A model generated the notes under the pieces. That model was not told the origin of the DNA. It did no database searches and saw only the letters and a list, made by a program, of their open reading frames with translations. 64,000 nt of DNA from Chitinophaga filiformis (GTDB lineage Bacteria > Bacteroidota > Bacteroidia > Chitinophagales > Chitinophagaceae): assembly GCF_021646545.1 (NCBI RefSeq), contig NZ_JAKIRP010000010.1, forward strand, positions 1 through 64,000, in the 5' to 3' direction. The translations under genes and the position numbers were made by a program. Positions 52,894 to 62,252 of this stretch are shown here, piece by piece. The number at the start of each line of letters is the position of its first letter. The stretch's first letter is position 1.

Positions 52894-53982
52894 TTATTTT
52901 AATATCTGTTCCAGTTTGGCTTCCAATGCTCTGCCACGCAGGTTGCGGGCAATGATGTTCCCATTCGGGTCTATCAGGAAGTTGGCCGGAATGGCATTTA
53001 CACCATATAATTGTGCTACTTCATTACTCCATCCCTTCAGATCAGACACCTGGGTCCACTGTAGATTATCCTTCTTTACAGCCCCAACCCAGCGATCTTT
53101 GTCCTGATCAAGGGAAACCCCCAGGATGGTGAAGTTCTTGTTCTTAAAGCGCTCAAAAGCCTTCACTACGTTCGGATTTTCTGCCCGGCATGGACCGCAC
53201 CAGCTGGCCCAGAAATCAACCAGTACATATTTTCCCCGGAAGGAAGACAATTTAACCGGTTTACCGTTAATATCTTCCTGGGTAAAGTCGCTGGCTACGC
53301 CGCCGCCCTCAGTCTCTCCCTGTACACTACGCAGGTATTTGGCTGCTGTCAACCCATACTTGGATTCTTTCAGTGGCTGGCTCAGTGAATTGAAGATCTT
53401 TTCAAATTCATCCGGCTCCACGCGGTTACGTAACTCATTGAACAGTATCCACAAACTAGCCAGCTGCTTTGGGTGGCCTTTTATGAAATCCCTTCCTGCA
53501 TTCACCACATCCTCATTGAAGAGGGATGCCTTTGCACGGAAAGCATTTTTCGCCGCCTCATCATCTCCGGATATTTTTGATGCCTCAGCATTCAGGACCT
53601 GCGCGCGTTCGATCAAGGCCAGAAACGTCTTCTGATAGGCCTGCATCGCTTTGTTCTCTTCATCTCCTTTTATAGCTGTAGCAATCGGGAAACTCTGCGC
53701 ATTCAGGGTATAATGCACTGATTCCTTGCCTGTTACAAACAGTAGGGGGTTCTGAACACCCTCAAGCACGACTGCGTAAATAGACAGTCCTTTGGGCTCA
53801 GGCACCTTGAATGAGAATTTTCCACCCTTCAGGTATACTGAATCCTTCGGGCTATTATCATCATCTGAATACAGATAGAGCTTTTTGCCTTCCGCTCCCG
53901 CCAATGTACCGGAGACCTCCTGCTGAGCAAAGGCTGCACATGAGAAAAGCACCGCAAGGGTGCTGGTAACAAGTTGTTTCAT
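52894..53982 (-). CDS. TlpA-type periplasmic thioredoxin with N-terminal DUF4369 domain (paralog)
   Basis: 362 residues. The signal peptide is LVTSTLAVLFSCAAFAQQ. The N-terminal DUF4369 domain (about 20-120) and a helical middle part precede a TlpA/ResA domain with SWCGPCRAENPN. It closely resembles the adjacent protein at 51592. The start is only 24 bp after hisIE with no terminator between, so read-through from the amino-acid operon is possible, although no functional link to histidine is known. Confidence 0.86.
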   Translation of the reverse strand: MKQLVTSTLAVLFSCAAFAQQEVSGTLAGAEGKKLYLYSDDDNSPKDSVYLKGGKFSFKVPEPKGLSIYAVVLEGVQNPLLFVTGKESVHYTLNAQSFPIATAIKGDEENKAMQAYQKTFLALIERAQVLNAEASKISGDDEAAKNAFRAKASLFNEDVVNAGRDFIKGHPKQLASLWILFNELRNRVEPDEFEKIFNSLSQPLKESKYGLTAAKYLRSVQGETEGGGVASDFTQEDINGKPVKLSSFRGKYVLVDFWASWCGPCRAENPNVVKAFERFKNKNFTILGVSLDQDKDRWVGAVKKDNLQWTQVSDLKGWSNEVAQLYGVNAIPANFLIDPNGNIIARNLRGRALEAKLEQILK

Positions 53983-54006
53983 TCCTACTAATATAAAAAA
54001 TAACTG

Positions 54007-54615
54007 CTATTTATCGTGCCTTTTCTTCAGAACGGCCAATACGTCGGACAACTGGTATCCTTTTGCATTGAGCAGCACGAGATAATGGAAAAGCAGGTCT
54101 GCTGATTCGTTCAGGAACAGCTCCTCATTATCGTCTTTAGCTTCTATAACGACTTCCACCGCCTCTTCCCCTACTTTCTGCGCAATCTTATTAATTCCTT
54201 TTGCGAACAGCCTGGATGTATAGGAATTCTCCGAAGGATTATTCTTTCTCTCAGTAATAATGCTTTCGAGCTTTGACAGGAAATCATTGCTGACATTGTC
54301 TTCCTCCCAGCAGGTATCTGCGCCTGTATGGCATACCACGCCAGTTGGGATAGCCTTGATCAGCAGTGTATCACTATCGCAATCCACCCTGATCTCCTGT
54401 AGGGTCAGGAAGTTACCGCTCTCCTCACCTTTTGTCCACAGACGCTTTCTGGAACGGCTGAAAAAGGTCACTCTGCCTTCCTGCAGGGTCTTATCCAGTG
54501 CTTCCTGGTTCATATACCCCAGCATCAGGACTTTCAGTGTAGCTGAATCCTGTACTATGGCTGGCACCAGACCATCCGCACATTTGTCAAAATTTATCTG
54601 TTTGTTATTGTACAT
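54007..54615 (-). CDS. hisIE: Bifunctional phosphoribosyl-AMP cyclohydrolase / phosphoribosyl-ATP pyrophosphatase
   Basis: 202 residues. Residues 1-105 are HisI (VTFFSRSRKRLWTKGEESGN and the zinc Cys motif GVVCHTGADTCW), and residues 115-202 are HisE (a helical pyrophosphohydrolase with EEAVEVVIEAKDDNEELFLNESADLLFHY). They catalyse the second and third steps of histidine synthesis in the cytoplasm. The gene begins 58 bp after hisF. It is a standard fusion in this phylum. Confidence 0.93.
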   Translation of the reverse strand: MYNNKQINFDKCADGLVPAIVQDSATLKVLMLGYMNQEALDKTLQEGRVTFFSRSRKRLWTKGEESGNFLTLQEIRVDCDSDTLLIKAIPTGVVCHTGADTCWEEDNVSNDFLSKLESIITERKNNPSENSYTSRLFAKGINKIAQKVGEEAVEVVIEAKDDNEELFLNESADLLFHYLVLLNAKGYQLSDVLAVLKKRHDK

Positions 54616-54673
54616 GCAGTAGTCATATTTTAAAGTAAGATATACCGTCCGGCAGTCAAAATTAGTGGTTTTC

Positions 54674-55429
54674 TCAGAACCTGATATTTAAGCCTCTCTG
54701 GTACAGGTATGTTTTCAGTGCCGGGATCTCGATTTCCTTGTAGTGGAAAATGCTGGCCGCCAATGCAGCATCCGCCTGAGCGTTTTCAAACACATCCATA
54801 AAATGATCCATCGTACCTGCTCCTCCAGAGGCGATAACAGGTACATTCAGATTTTGCGACAACTTTCCGGTAATGTCCAGCGCAAACCCTTGTTTGGTAC
54901 CATCATTGTTCATGGAGGTCAGCAGGATTTCTCCGGCGCCACGTTGGACGGCTTCCTTCGCCCAGTCATAAGCCTTCGTTTCTGTTTTCACCCGGCCACC
55001 GTTCAGGTATACATACCAATCCCCATCTTCAAAGCGGGTATCAATGGCCAGCACCACACACTGACTACCGAATTCACGGGCCAGCTCGTCTACCAGTTCA
55101 GGACGTTTAAAAGCGGAAGTATTAACGGATATTTTGTCTGCGCCTGATTGCAGTAACACATTCACATCTTCTACGGAAGAAATGCCGCCGCCTACAGTGA
55201 ACGGGATATTCACATGTTTCGCAATGCGCGTCACCAGTTCAGACAAAGTCTTCCTGCGCTCATTGGTGGCCGTGATATCCAGGAACACCAATTCATCCGC
55301 TCCCTGCTCCGCATATAAAGCGCCCAGTTCAATTGGATCGCCTGCATCGCGGATATTTTCAAAGTTCACACCCTTTACTGTGCGGCCATCTTTAATATCG
55401 AGACAGGGAATAATACGTTTCGTTAACAT
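54674..55429 (-). CDS. hisF: Imidazole glycerol phosphate synthase cyclase subunit
   Basis: 251 residues, the usual (beta-alpha)8 barrel length. The catalytic aspartates are in [12 protein letters not shown] (Asp11) and [17 protein letters not shown] (near 130). It works with HisH to make imidazole glycerol phosphate and AICAR, the latter feeding purine synthesis. The gene starts 29 bp after the GNAT-hisA gene. Confidence 0.95.
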   Translation of the reverse strand: MLTKRIIPCLDIKDGRTVKGVNFENIRDAGDPIELGALYAEQGADELVFLDITATNERRKTLSELVTRIAKHVNIPFTVGGGISSVEDVNVLLQSGADKISVNTSAFKRPELVDELAREFGSQCVVLAIDTRFEDGDWYVYLNGGRVKTETKAYDWAKEAVQRGAGEILLTSMNNDGTKQGFALDITGKLSQNLNVPVIASGGAGTMDHFMDVFENAQADAALAASIFHYKEIEIPALKTYLYQRGLNIRF

Positions 55430-55458
55430 GATTAAAAAATTTGGAATTAAGATTGGGA

Positions 55459-56619
55459 TCAGGCATTCAATTTCAGGAATTCACTTAATTCCTGCATACT
55501 GATCCTTTCCTCATAAATTGCTTTCCCCACTATCACACCACTGCAACCTGCTTCTGCCAGTGCATGTACATCTGCCATCGTGCTCACGCCGCCACTCGCA
55601 ACAAAGTCAATCTGCGGGAAGCGTTGCAGGATCTTTTCATACAAAGCGATGGAAGGCCCCTGTAACAGTCCATCCTTTGCGATGTCTGTACAAAAGATAT
55701 GTTTTACGCCCTGTTTCACATTCTCTTCCAGGAAGTCAAATACAGACAGTTCTGTCGTTTCCAGCCATCCCCCCACAGCGATCTTCTCTTCTTTTACATC
55801 TGCTCCCAGGAAGATCTTTTCTGCACCATACTTCTTCACCCATCCTGAAAACAAGGCCGGATCTTTCACTGCTATACTACCAATCGTGGCCAGCGCAGCT
55901 CCGTTTTCATATACAATACGCAGATCATCCTCCGTTTTGATCCCACCGCCGAAATCTATCACCAGGCTGGTTTTACCGGCAATAGCTTCCAGCACTTTCC
56001 AGTTCACGACAGCGCCTTTTTTCGCGCCATCCAGGTCTACGAGGTGCAAACGGCGTACGCCGATACTTTCAAAAGCCTTGGCTACCTCCAGCGGATGTTC
56101 GTTGTACACTTTCTTCTGCCCGTAATCGCCCTGCGTGAGACGCACACATTTACCATCTATAATGTCAATAGCAGGAATAATGGTGAACCCACTCCCTGTT
56201 GCCTTATCAAGTTGCAATTTCATCTTGCAGAAAACAATATTATCTTTTGTGAAATGATCGCCCCAGAATTCATACCCGCGCTTTGTATAAAATCCTTCCG
56301 CCGTATTACGGGCATTGCACCATAAAGTGGGTATATGCTCTTTTCGGCAAAAGTCTTCCACATATTGCATCAGCATACTGCCGTATCCCTTACCCTGACA
56401 ATCAGGGTGGACAGCCAGCTTGCGGAACTGTGCCGATTGCTTTTGCGGGAACAGTGATACGATTCCTCTTAACCTTGTGTCTTCAAACAGGCCAAAATGT
56501 AAACCGTCTTCATCGTGATCTACCTGCACTGCTTCCAATGTTGCATCAGGATATAACACATCCCTGCGCAGCTGCAATGTATCTGCAGAATTGATCCTTC
56601 TTATCTGTACTGGCTGCAT
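55459..56619 (-). CDS. hisA: GNAT acetyltransferase-HisA fusion protein
   Basis: 386 residues in one frame; HisA alone is about 240. Residues 1-135 are a GNAT domain (acetyl-CoA motif [19 protein letters not shown], near 66-83; C-terminal FYTKRGYEF). Residues 144-386 are His[12 protein letters not shown] with Asp152, FGGGIK, and [11 protein letters not shown] near the end. HisA isomerises ProFAR to PRFAR, the substrate of HisF/HisH. An in-frame ATG at residue 133 could give free HisA, but the reading frame is continuous. What the GNAT part acetylates is unknown. Confidence 0.85.
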   Translation of the reverse strand: MQPVQIRRINSADTLQLRRDVLYPDATLEAVQVDHDEDGLHFGLFEDTRLRGIVSLFPQKQSAQFRKLAVHPDCQGKGYGSMLMQYVEDFCRKEHIPTLWCNARNTAEGFYTKRGYEFWGDHFTKDNIVFCKMKLQLDKATGSGFTIIPAIDIIDGKCVRLTQGDYGQKKVYNEHPLEVAKAFESIGVRRLHLVDLDGAKKGAVVNWKVLEAIAGKTSLVIDFGGGIKTEDDLRIVYENGAALATIGSIAVKDPALFSGWVKKYGAEKIFLGADVKEEKIAVGGWLETTELSVFDFLEENVKQGVKHIFCTDIAKDGLLQGPSIALYEKILQRFPQIDFVASGGVSTMADVHALAEAGCSGVIVGKAIYEERISMQELSEFLKLNA

Positions 56620-56625
56620 AGTATT

Positions 56626-57219
56626 TTATAACTTCAGGAAATTCTCCAGGATCTTCTGTCCTTCTCCTGCTGATTTTTCCGGGTGGAACTGCACTGCATA
56701 GAAATTATCTTTCTGCAATGCAGCACTGTAATTGATGACATAGTTGGTGGTAGCCACTGTATAAGGACTTAACGCCGCATAGTAGCTGTGTACAAAATAC
56801 ATGTAGGAATTTTCCGGTACATGCTCGAACATCGTGCTGTACAATCCTGTTACGTTATTCCATCCTATCTGTGGTATCTTCAGCAGGTTATCCACCGGCG
56901 ACTGGAAACGTTTTACCTCTACATCGAAAATACCAAGGCAGTTGGTATCGTTCTCTTCCGAGTGTTTACACATCAGCTGCATACCCAGGCAAATGCCCAG
57001 CACCGGCTGTTTTAAACTGGTGATGAGCTGGTCCAGTTTCCGCTCCTGCAAATAACGCATAGCGGAACTTGCCTCTCCCACACCGGGGAAGATCACTTTA
57101 TCTGCCGCCTTAATCGCTTCCGGATCGTCTGTTACCACACCTTCCACTCCCAGTCTGTCCAGTGCAAACAGCACAGAACGGATGTTACCGGCATTATATT
57201 TTATGATGACCGTCTTCAT
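56626..57219 (-). CDS. hisH: Imidazole glycerol phosphate synthase glutaminase subunit
   Basis: 197 residues, class I glutamine amidotransferase. The nucleophile Cys77 is in GICLGMQLMC; the His-Glu pair lies in the C-terminal VQFHPEKSAGEGQ. It hydrolyses glutamine and passes ammonia to HisF. It starts 13 bp after trpA, the join between the trp and his parts of the operon. Confidence 0.93.
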   Translation of the reverse strand: MKTVIIKYNAGNIRSVLFALDRLGVEGVVTDDPEAIKAADKVIFPGVGEASSAMRYLQERKLDQLITSLKQPVLGICLGMQLMCKHSEENDTNCLGIFDVEVKRFQSPVDNLLKIPQIGWNNVTGLYSTMFEHVPENSYMYFVHSYYAALSPYTVATTNYVINYSAALQKDNFYAVQFHPEKSAGEGQKILENFLKL

Positions 57220-57232
57220 ATACTCTTCTTGT

Positions 57233-58003
57233 CTATTTTACGCCAGCAATAAACTGCTGTATTGCTGAATCCAGGTTAGTTGCTTTCTCGATGGCGCGGA
57301 TAAAGGCTGTGCCTATCACTCCGCCGTTACTGTGTACTGTAGCAGCATCAAAGGTAGCTTTATCTTTGATACCAAACCCGATCAGTACGGGATTCTTCAG
57401 CTTCAATGCCTCCAGTTTTTCGAAATAAGCCTGCTGATGTCCCATGTCTTTATCCGTGCCTGTAGTTGATGAAGAAGACACCGCATATATAAATCCTTTG
57501 CTCACACTGTCTATCTTACGGATGCGTTCTTCACTGGTTTCAGGCGTTACGAGAAAGACCAGGTGCAAACCATACTTTTCAAAAACCGGCCTGTATTCGG
57601 ACTCATATTCATCCATCGGCAGGTCGGGCAGGATCACACCATCCACACCTACTTCAGCACATTTCTTACAGAAGTTCTCAATACCATACAGCAGTACCGG
57701 ATTCAGATATCCCATCAGGAGTACGGGTACATGGACCTGTTCCCTGAAATTTTTCAGCTGTTCAAACAGTACTCTTAAGCTCATACCGTTACTGATAGCC
57801 CGGGTACTGCTATCCTGGATCACAGGGCCATCTGCCAGTGGATCGGAGAAAGGCATACCGAGTTCGATAATGTCCGTGCCATATTGCTGTAGTGCCTTCA
57901 TGACAGGCAATGTATCATTCAGCTCGGGGAATCCTGCTGTACAATAAATATTCAGCACCCCCTTTCTTTTGCCGGCAAATAATTGATCTATACGATTGCT
58001 CAT
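57233..58003 (-). CDS. trpA: Tryptophan synthase alpha chain
   Basis: 256 residues. Catalytic Glu47 and Asp58 lie in IIELGMPFSDPLADGP. It cleaves indole-3-glycerol phosphate to indole, which moves through a tunnel to TrpB. It is slightly shorter than the E. coli chain (268). The gene starts 9 bp after trpB and ends 13 bp before hisH. Confidence 0.95.
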   Translation of the reverse strand: MSNRIDQLFAGKRKGVLNIYCTAGFPELNDTLPVMKALQQYGTDIIELGMPFSDPLADGPVIQDSSTRAISNGMSLRVLFEQLKNFREQVHVPVLLMGYLNPVLLYGIENFCKKCAEVGVDGVILPDLPMDEYESEYRPVFEKYGLHLVFLVTPETSEERIRKIDSVSKGFIYAVSSSSTTGTDKDMGHQQAYFEKLEALKLKNPVLIGFGIKDKATFDAATVHSNGGVIGTAFIRAIEKATNLDSAIQQFIAGVK

Positions 58004-58012
58004 AAAATATGT

Positions 58013-59239
58013 TTATACGTTACCGCCAGTATTACCGGGCAAATTACGAATGTAAGTTTCCATGTCTTTATCCCCGCGTCCACTCAAACATACTACTACC
58101 ACATCATCGGGCTTGAAAGCTACCTGTCCCAGTTTAGCCAGCGCGTGAGAAGATTCCAGTGCCGGAATGATACCTTCCAGGCGGGTCAGTTCATACGCTG
58201 CCTGTAAAGCTTCATCATCTGTCGCATTCAGGAATGTAGCGCGTCCAGTCTCATAAAGATGCGCATGCAGTGGCCCGATACCGGGATAATCCAGTCCTGC
58301 GGAGATAGAATACGGCTCGGTGATCTGCCCATCTTCTGTTTGCATCAGCAGGGTTTTACTTGCGTGGATGATACCCAGCTTACCCAGTTGCGTGGTGGCT
58401 GCGGAATGACCGGAATGTACGCCCTTACCACCTGCTTCTATAGCGATCAGTTTCACATCCGGTTCATCCAGGAAGTGATAATATGCGCCGGCTGCATTAC
58501 TGCCACCGCCGATACATGCCATCACGTAATCAGGATTTGCACGACCTGTTTTTTCCAGCAATTGTTTTTTGATCTCCTCGCTGATCACAGACTGGAAGCG
58601 GGTCACCATATCCGGATAAGGATGTGGGCCTGCCGCTGTACCAAGAATATAATGTGTATTCACGGGGTTATTGATCCAGTCGCGGATCGCCTCATTACAG
58701 GCGTCTTTCAGGGTCTGACTGCCGCTGGTAGCTGGTACTACTGTCGCACCCAGCATTTTCATACGCGCCACATTCGGCGCCTGACGCTTGATGTCGATAC
58801 TGCCCATGTACACCACACATTCCAGTCCCATCAGGGCACACACCGTAGCAGTAGCTACCCCATGCTGTCCTGCACCGGTTTCAGCGATGATACGCGTCTT
58901 GCCCAGGCGCTTTGCCAGCAGGATCTGCCCGATCGTATTGTTTACCTTATGAGCACCTGTATGGTTCAGATCTTCCCGTTTGAGATAGATCTTCGCTTTA
59001 TACTTCTCAGACAAACGTTTTGCGAAGTATAAGGGAGAAGGACGACCTACGTAGTCGCGCAACAACTGATCAAATTCTTCCTGGAATCCCGGATCACGCA
59101 GTATTGCCAGGTAATTGCGCTGTAGCTCCTCCACATTCGGATATAACATCTCCGGAATGTAAGCGCCGCCAAATCTGCCGTAAAAGCCTTTTTCATCTAC
59201 ATGATATTTAGAGCCGAACGTATTTTCCGCGATCTTCAT
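58013..59239 (-). CDS. trpB: Tryptophan synthase beta chain
   Basis: 408 residues. PLP is bound by Lys98 in [14 protein letters not shown], and the phosphate loop is in [13 protein letters not shown]. The catalytic Glu is in the EDGQ...[10 protein letters not shown] region. It joins indole and serine to make tryptophan. It begins 7 bp after trpF. Nothing unusual is seen. Confidence 0.95.
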   Translation of the reverse strand: MKIAENTFGSKYHVDEKGFYGRFGGAYIPEMLYPNVEELQRNYLAILRDPGFQEEFDQLLRDYVGRPSPLYFAKRLSEKYKAKIYLKREDLNHTGAHKVNNTIGQILLAKRLGKTRIIAETGAGQHGVATATVCALMGLECVVYMGSIDIKRQAPNVARMKMLGATVVPATSGSQTLKDACNEAIRDWINNPVNTHYILGTAAGPHPYPDMVTRFQSVISEEIKKQLLEKTGRANPDYVMACIGGGSNAAGAYYHFLDEPDVKLIAIEAGGKGVHSGHSAATTQLGKLGIIHASKTLLMQTEDGQITEPYSISAGLDYPGIGPLHAHLYETGRATFLNATDDEALQAAYELTRLEGIIPALESSHALAKLGQVAFKPDDVVVVCLSGRGDKDMETYIRNLPGNTGGNV

Positions 59240-59246
59240 GCTATGA

Positions 59247-59882
59247 TTATTTTAAATAAGTTGAATGAATCTGATCTGTAAATAACCGCACCTTTTCCAT
59301 GTTCTTCACACCCGGTTGTGTCTCAAACCTGCTGTTGACATCCACCGCAAATAAAGCAGGCAGCTGCAGCTGCATTAACTCAGGCGTTTCTTCCAGACCT
59401 ATGCCACCGCTCAGGTAGAAAGGGTGTGAATATGGATAGGTCTTCAACAATTCCCAGTTAAACCGTTTGCCGGTTCCACCATATTCCTTACCTGCTTCGG
59501 TATCGAACAGGAAATAGTCTGTCACCGGCAGATAAGCAGATAACAATGCTGACCAGTCTACGTTTTCTCCCAAGCGGAAAGCTTTTATCACCGGTACACT
59601 TTTCCGTATAACAGCACAGTACTCCGGTGTTTCATCACCGTGCAGCTGCACCATATCCAGACCATAATCAGCAATGGTACGTTGCACCTGTTCCAGTGGC
59701 GCATTTACAAATACACCTACTTTTTTGATGCCTTCCGTTTCGCGGACAGTACGGGCATCTATTTTGTGTGCCGCAAAACGCGGCGACTTTTCATAGAATA
59801 TAAAGCCGGCATAATTAACCTGGTAATTCACCAGTTGTTGCAGGTCTTCTCTCCGTGTAATACCGCAGACCTTTATTTTCAT
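59247..59882 (-). CDS. trpF: Phosphoribosylanthranilate isomerase
   Basis: 211 residues, a small (beta-alpha)8 barrel. The general-base Cys is in KVCGITR near residue 6; the catalytic Asp is in the [11 protein letters not shown] stretch near the C-terminus. It overlaps the trpC stop by 4 bp (ATGA). TrpF is homologous to HisA, encoded about 3 kb downstream in the same unit. Confidence 0.94.
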   Translation of the reverse strand: MKIKVCGITRREDLQQLVNYQVNYAGFIFYEKSPRFAAHKIDARTVRETEGIKKVGVFVNAPLEQVQRTIADYGLDMVQLHGDETPEYCAVIRKSVPVIKAFRLGENVDWSALLSAYLPVTDYFLFDTEAGKEYGGTGKRFNWELLKTYPYSHPFYLSGGIGLEETPELMQLQLPALFAVDVNSRFETQPGVKNMEKVRLFTDQIHSTYLK

Positions 59883-60679
59883 TGTACTGATTTATTGGCC
59901 AGTTCTGTCACAAAGTGCTCAAATGCTCTTGGCGGATTTTCCTGTTTCATAAAATGCTCCCCTATCAGAAATCCCTGGAAGCCCGCCTGTTTCAGCGTTA
60001 CAATAGCATCGGTATTGCTGATACCACTCTCAGCTACCTTACATTTATCCGCAGGGATCTGCGGCGCAAGCTCACAGGAGCGGTTGAAATCAACCTTAAA
60101 GGTGGTCAGGTCACGGTTGTTGACGCCGACCATCTGTATATGACTGGTCACTTTCTCCAGCTGATCTCCGCTATGTACCTCCAGCAATACTTCCAGTCCC
60201 AGGTTATTCGCAAAAGCTGCCAGCTGTGCTACTTCCTGCTTTGACAGACATTCTGCTATCAGCAGGATCACATCAGCACCAATAGCTTTCGCTTCCAGGA
60301 TCTGATATTCATCAATAACAAAATCCTTCCGGAGGATAGGGATATTATTCAGCGCCCTTGCCTGTTGCAGATCATCCGAAGAACCACCAAAGTATTTCTC
60401 GTCTGTCAGCACTGACAGGCCGGATGCGCCATAGCGCGTATATGCGGTTGTTACATCCTGCACAGTTACATTGCCATTGATAACGCCCTTTGAAGGAGAA
60501 CGTCTTTTGAACTCCGCAATAATACCTGTCTTCTCCGGGTCACGGAGAAACTGGGCCAATGACAGTGGTGTACGTTTGAACCAGGATACCTGTTCCAGTT
60601 CTTCCACGCTCCGCTGTTGTTTGCGGGCGGCCACTTCTGTGTGTTTGTGGGCTACTATTTCTGTCAGGATATTTTTCAT
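59879..60679 (-). CDS. trpC: Indole-3-glycerol phosphate synthase
   Basis: 266 residues. Core motifs are FKRRSPSKG, the catalytic Lys in LRKDFVID, and VGVNNRDLTTF; all catalytic residues are where the family has them. It closes the indole ring from CdRP. It overlaps trpD and trpF by 4 bp each, so translation is coupled along the operon. Confidence 0.95.
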   Translation of the reverse strand: MKNILTEIVAHKHTEVAARKQQRSVEELEQVSWFKRTPLSLAQFLRDPEKTGIIAEFKRRSPSKGVINGNVTVQDVTTAYTRYGASGLSVLTDEKYFGGSSDDLQQARALNNIPILRKDFVIDEYQILEAKAIGADVILLIAECLSKQEVAQLAAFANNLGLEVLLEVHSGDQLEKVTSHIQMVGVNNRDLTTFKVDFNRSCELAPQIPADKCKVAESGISNTDAIVTLKQAGFQGFLIGEHFMKQENPPRAFEHFVTELANKSVQ

Positions 60680-61671
60680 GATTGCAAGCTTATCAACTTC
60701 TTAAACGCATTATGCGCTGCGCCTGATTCCAGCGACTCTACAGCTGCGAGGAAACAGTCGTTATAGTTATCAAATTTCTCCATACAATACAGTCCCATGG
60801 CAGCATTAGCCAGTACGACCGAGTTCTGTGCCCAGGTTCCTTCCCCTTTCAATATCTTCATAAAGATCTTTGCTGCCGCTTCCACTGTGTTACCACCATA
60901 GATATCTTCGGGATATACCTTGCGTTTACCCAGCTGTTCAGGCGTCCAGTCTTTCTCTCCCTCATTCGTAATAACGCGCGTATCTGCAGTCAGGGAGATC
61001 TCATCATATCCGTCCAGGCTATAAACGATTGCATAGCGCTTGTCAGTCTGCTGGAACAGATAATTATACACTCTCGCCAATTCCAGGCTATACACACCTA
61101 TCAGCTGATGCTGCGCGAAAGCCGGATTCACCAGCGGGCCCAGCATGTTGAAGAAAGTACGGATCCCCAGCTGACGGCGCACACCGGCCACATTCTTCAA
61201 TGCAGGATGGAACAATGGTGCATGCAGGAAACAAACACCCGCTTCTTCTAGCTCTTCCCTGAGTTTTGCATCATCATTCTTGAACTTGTACCCGGCAGAT
61301 TCCATCAGGTTGGAAGCTCCGCTAATGGAAGATACGCCATAGTTGCCATGTTTGGCTACTTTACCGCCTGCGCCCGCTACAATGAAGCAGGACAGGGTGG
61401 ATACATTAAAAGTATTCTTACCATCGCCACCGGTACCTACTATATCAAGTACTTCATATCCATTCAGGTTCACCGGCACACATAGTTCCAGCAATGCATC
61501 CCGGAAGCCCAGCAGTTCATCTACAGTAATGCTGCGCATGAGGAAAACGGTCATAAAAGCGGCAAGCTCACTTTCATTGTACATGCCTTTTGAAATACTG
61601 ATGAGTATCTCTTTGGCCGCCTCCCGGCTAAATGTTTTATGTTCAAAAAGGTAATTGAGTATCTTTTTCAT
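60676..61671 (-). CDS. trpD: Anthranilate phosphoribosyltransferase
   Basis: 331 residues from ATG 61671 (MKKILNYLFEHK), matching family N-termini. A second ATG at 61689 overlaps the trpG stop by 8 bp and would add six residues. Motifs are DIVGTGGDGKNTFNVST (phosphate and ribose binding) and KHGNYGVSSISGA. It transfers the phosphoribosyl group from PRPP to anthranilate. The stop overlaps trpC by 4 bp. Confidence 0.94.
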   Translation of the reverse strand: MKKILNYLFEHKTFSREAAKEILISISKGMYNESELAAFMTVFLMRSITVDELLGFRDALLELCVPVNLNGYEVLDIVGTGGDGKNTFNVSTLSCFIVAGAGGKVAKHGNYGVSSISGASNLMESAGYKFKNDDAKLREELEEAGVCFLHAPLFHPALKNVAGVRRQLGIRTFFNMLGPLVNPAFAQHQLIGVYSLELARVYNYLFQQTDKRYAIVYSLDGYDEISLTADTRVITNEGEKDWTPEQLGKRKVYPEDIYGGNTVEAAAKIFMKILKGEGTWAQNSVVLANAAMGLYCMEKFDNYNDCFLAAVESLESGAAHNAFKKLISLQS

Positions 61672-61681
61672 TACTTGGAAT

Positions 61682-62251
61682 TTAAGCATTCAACCAGTTA
61701 CGAAGTATCTGTTCTCCCTGTGGCGTTAATACACTTTCGGGATGGAACTGCACGCCACTTACGTCATACTTGTTATGCTGCAGCGCCATGATATATTTAT
61801 TATCATCCCGGGCAGTTATTATCAGATCAGGCGATAATGTTGCTTCATCTACCACCCACGAGTGATAGCGGCCTACTTCCAGCTGATCGGGCAAACCATT
61901 GAACAGTCTTCCGTCCCTCGCTGTGATATTCACATTCGTTGCTACGCCGTGATATACATCTTTCAGATTGATCAGCTTTGCACCGAAAGCCTCTCCGATA
62001 GCCTGTTGACCCAGGCACACTCCAAAGATGGATTTACTCGCTGCATATTCCGTGATCAGCGGCAGCAGCAGCCCTGCTTCCTCAGGAATACCTGGCCCGG
62101 GAGACAGGATGATCTTGTCATAGTCCTTTACTTTTTCTAATGGTATTTCATCGTTGCGCACCACCGTCACTTTACCATTGATGATCTTCTCCACCAGGTG
62201 CACCAGGTTATAGGTAAATGAATCGTAATTATCGAACACCAGAATATTCAT
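61682..62251 (-). CDS. trpG: Anthranilate synthase glutamine amidotransferase component
   Basis: 189 residues. The nucleophile Cys79 lies in FGVCLGQQAIGE; PGPGIPEEAG binds glutamine; and the C-terminal FHPES contains the catalytic His and Glu. It releases ammonia from glutamine for TrpE. The gene is separated from trpE by one base. In many bacteria this subunit also serves folate synthesis; no pabB-like gene is seen here. Confidence 0.93.
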   Translation of the reverse strand: MNILVFDNYDSFTYNLVHLVEKIINGKVTVVRNDEIPLEKVKDYDKIILSPGPGIPEEAGLLLPLITEYAASKSIFGVCLGQQAIGEAFGAKLINLKDVYHGVATNVNITARDGRLFNGLPDQLEVGRYHSWVVDEATLSPDLIITARDDNKYIMALQHNKYDVSGVQFHPESVLTPQGEQILRNWLNA

Positions 62252-62252
62252 G

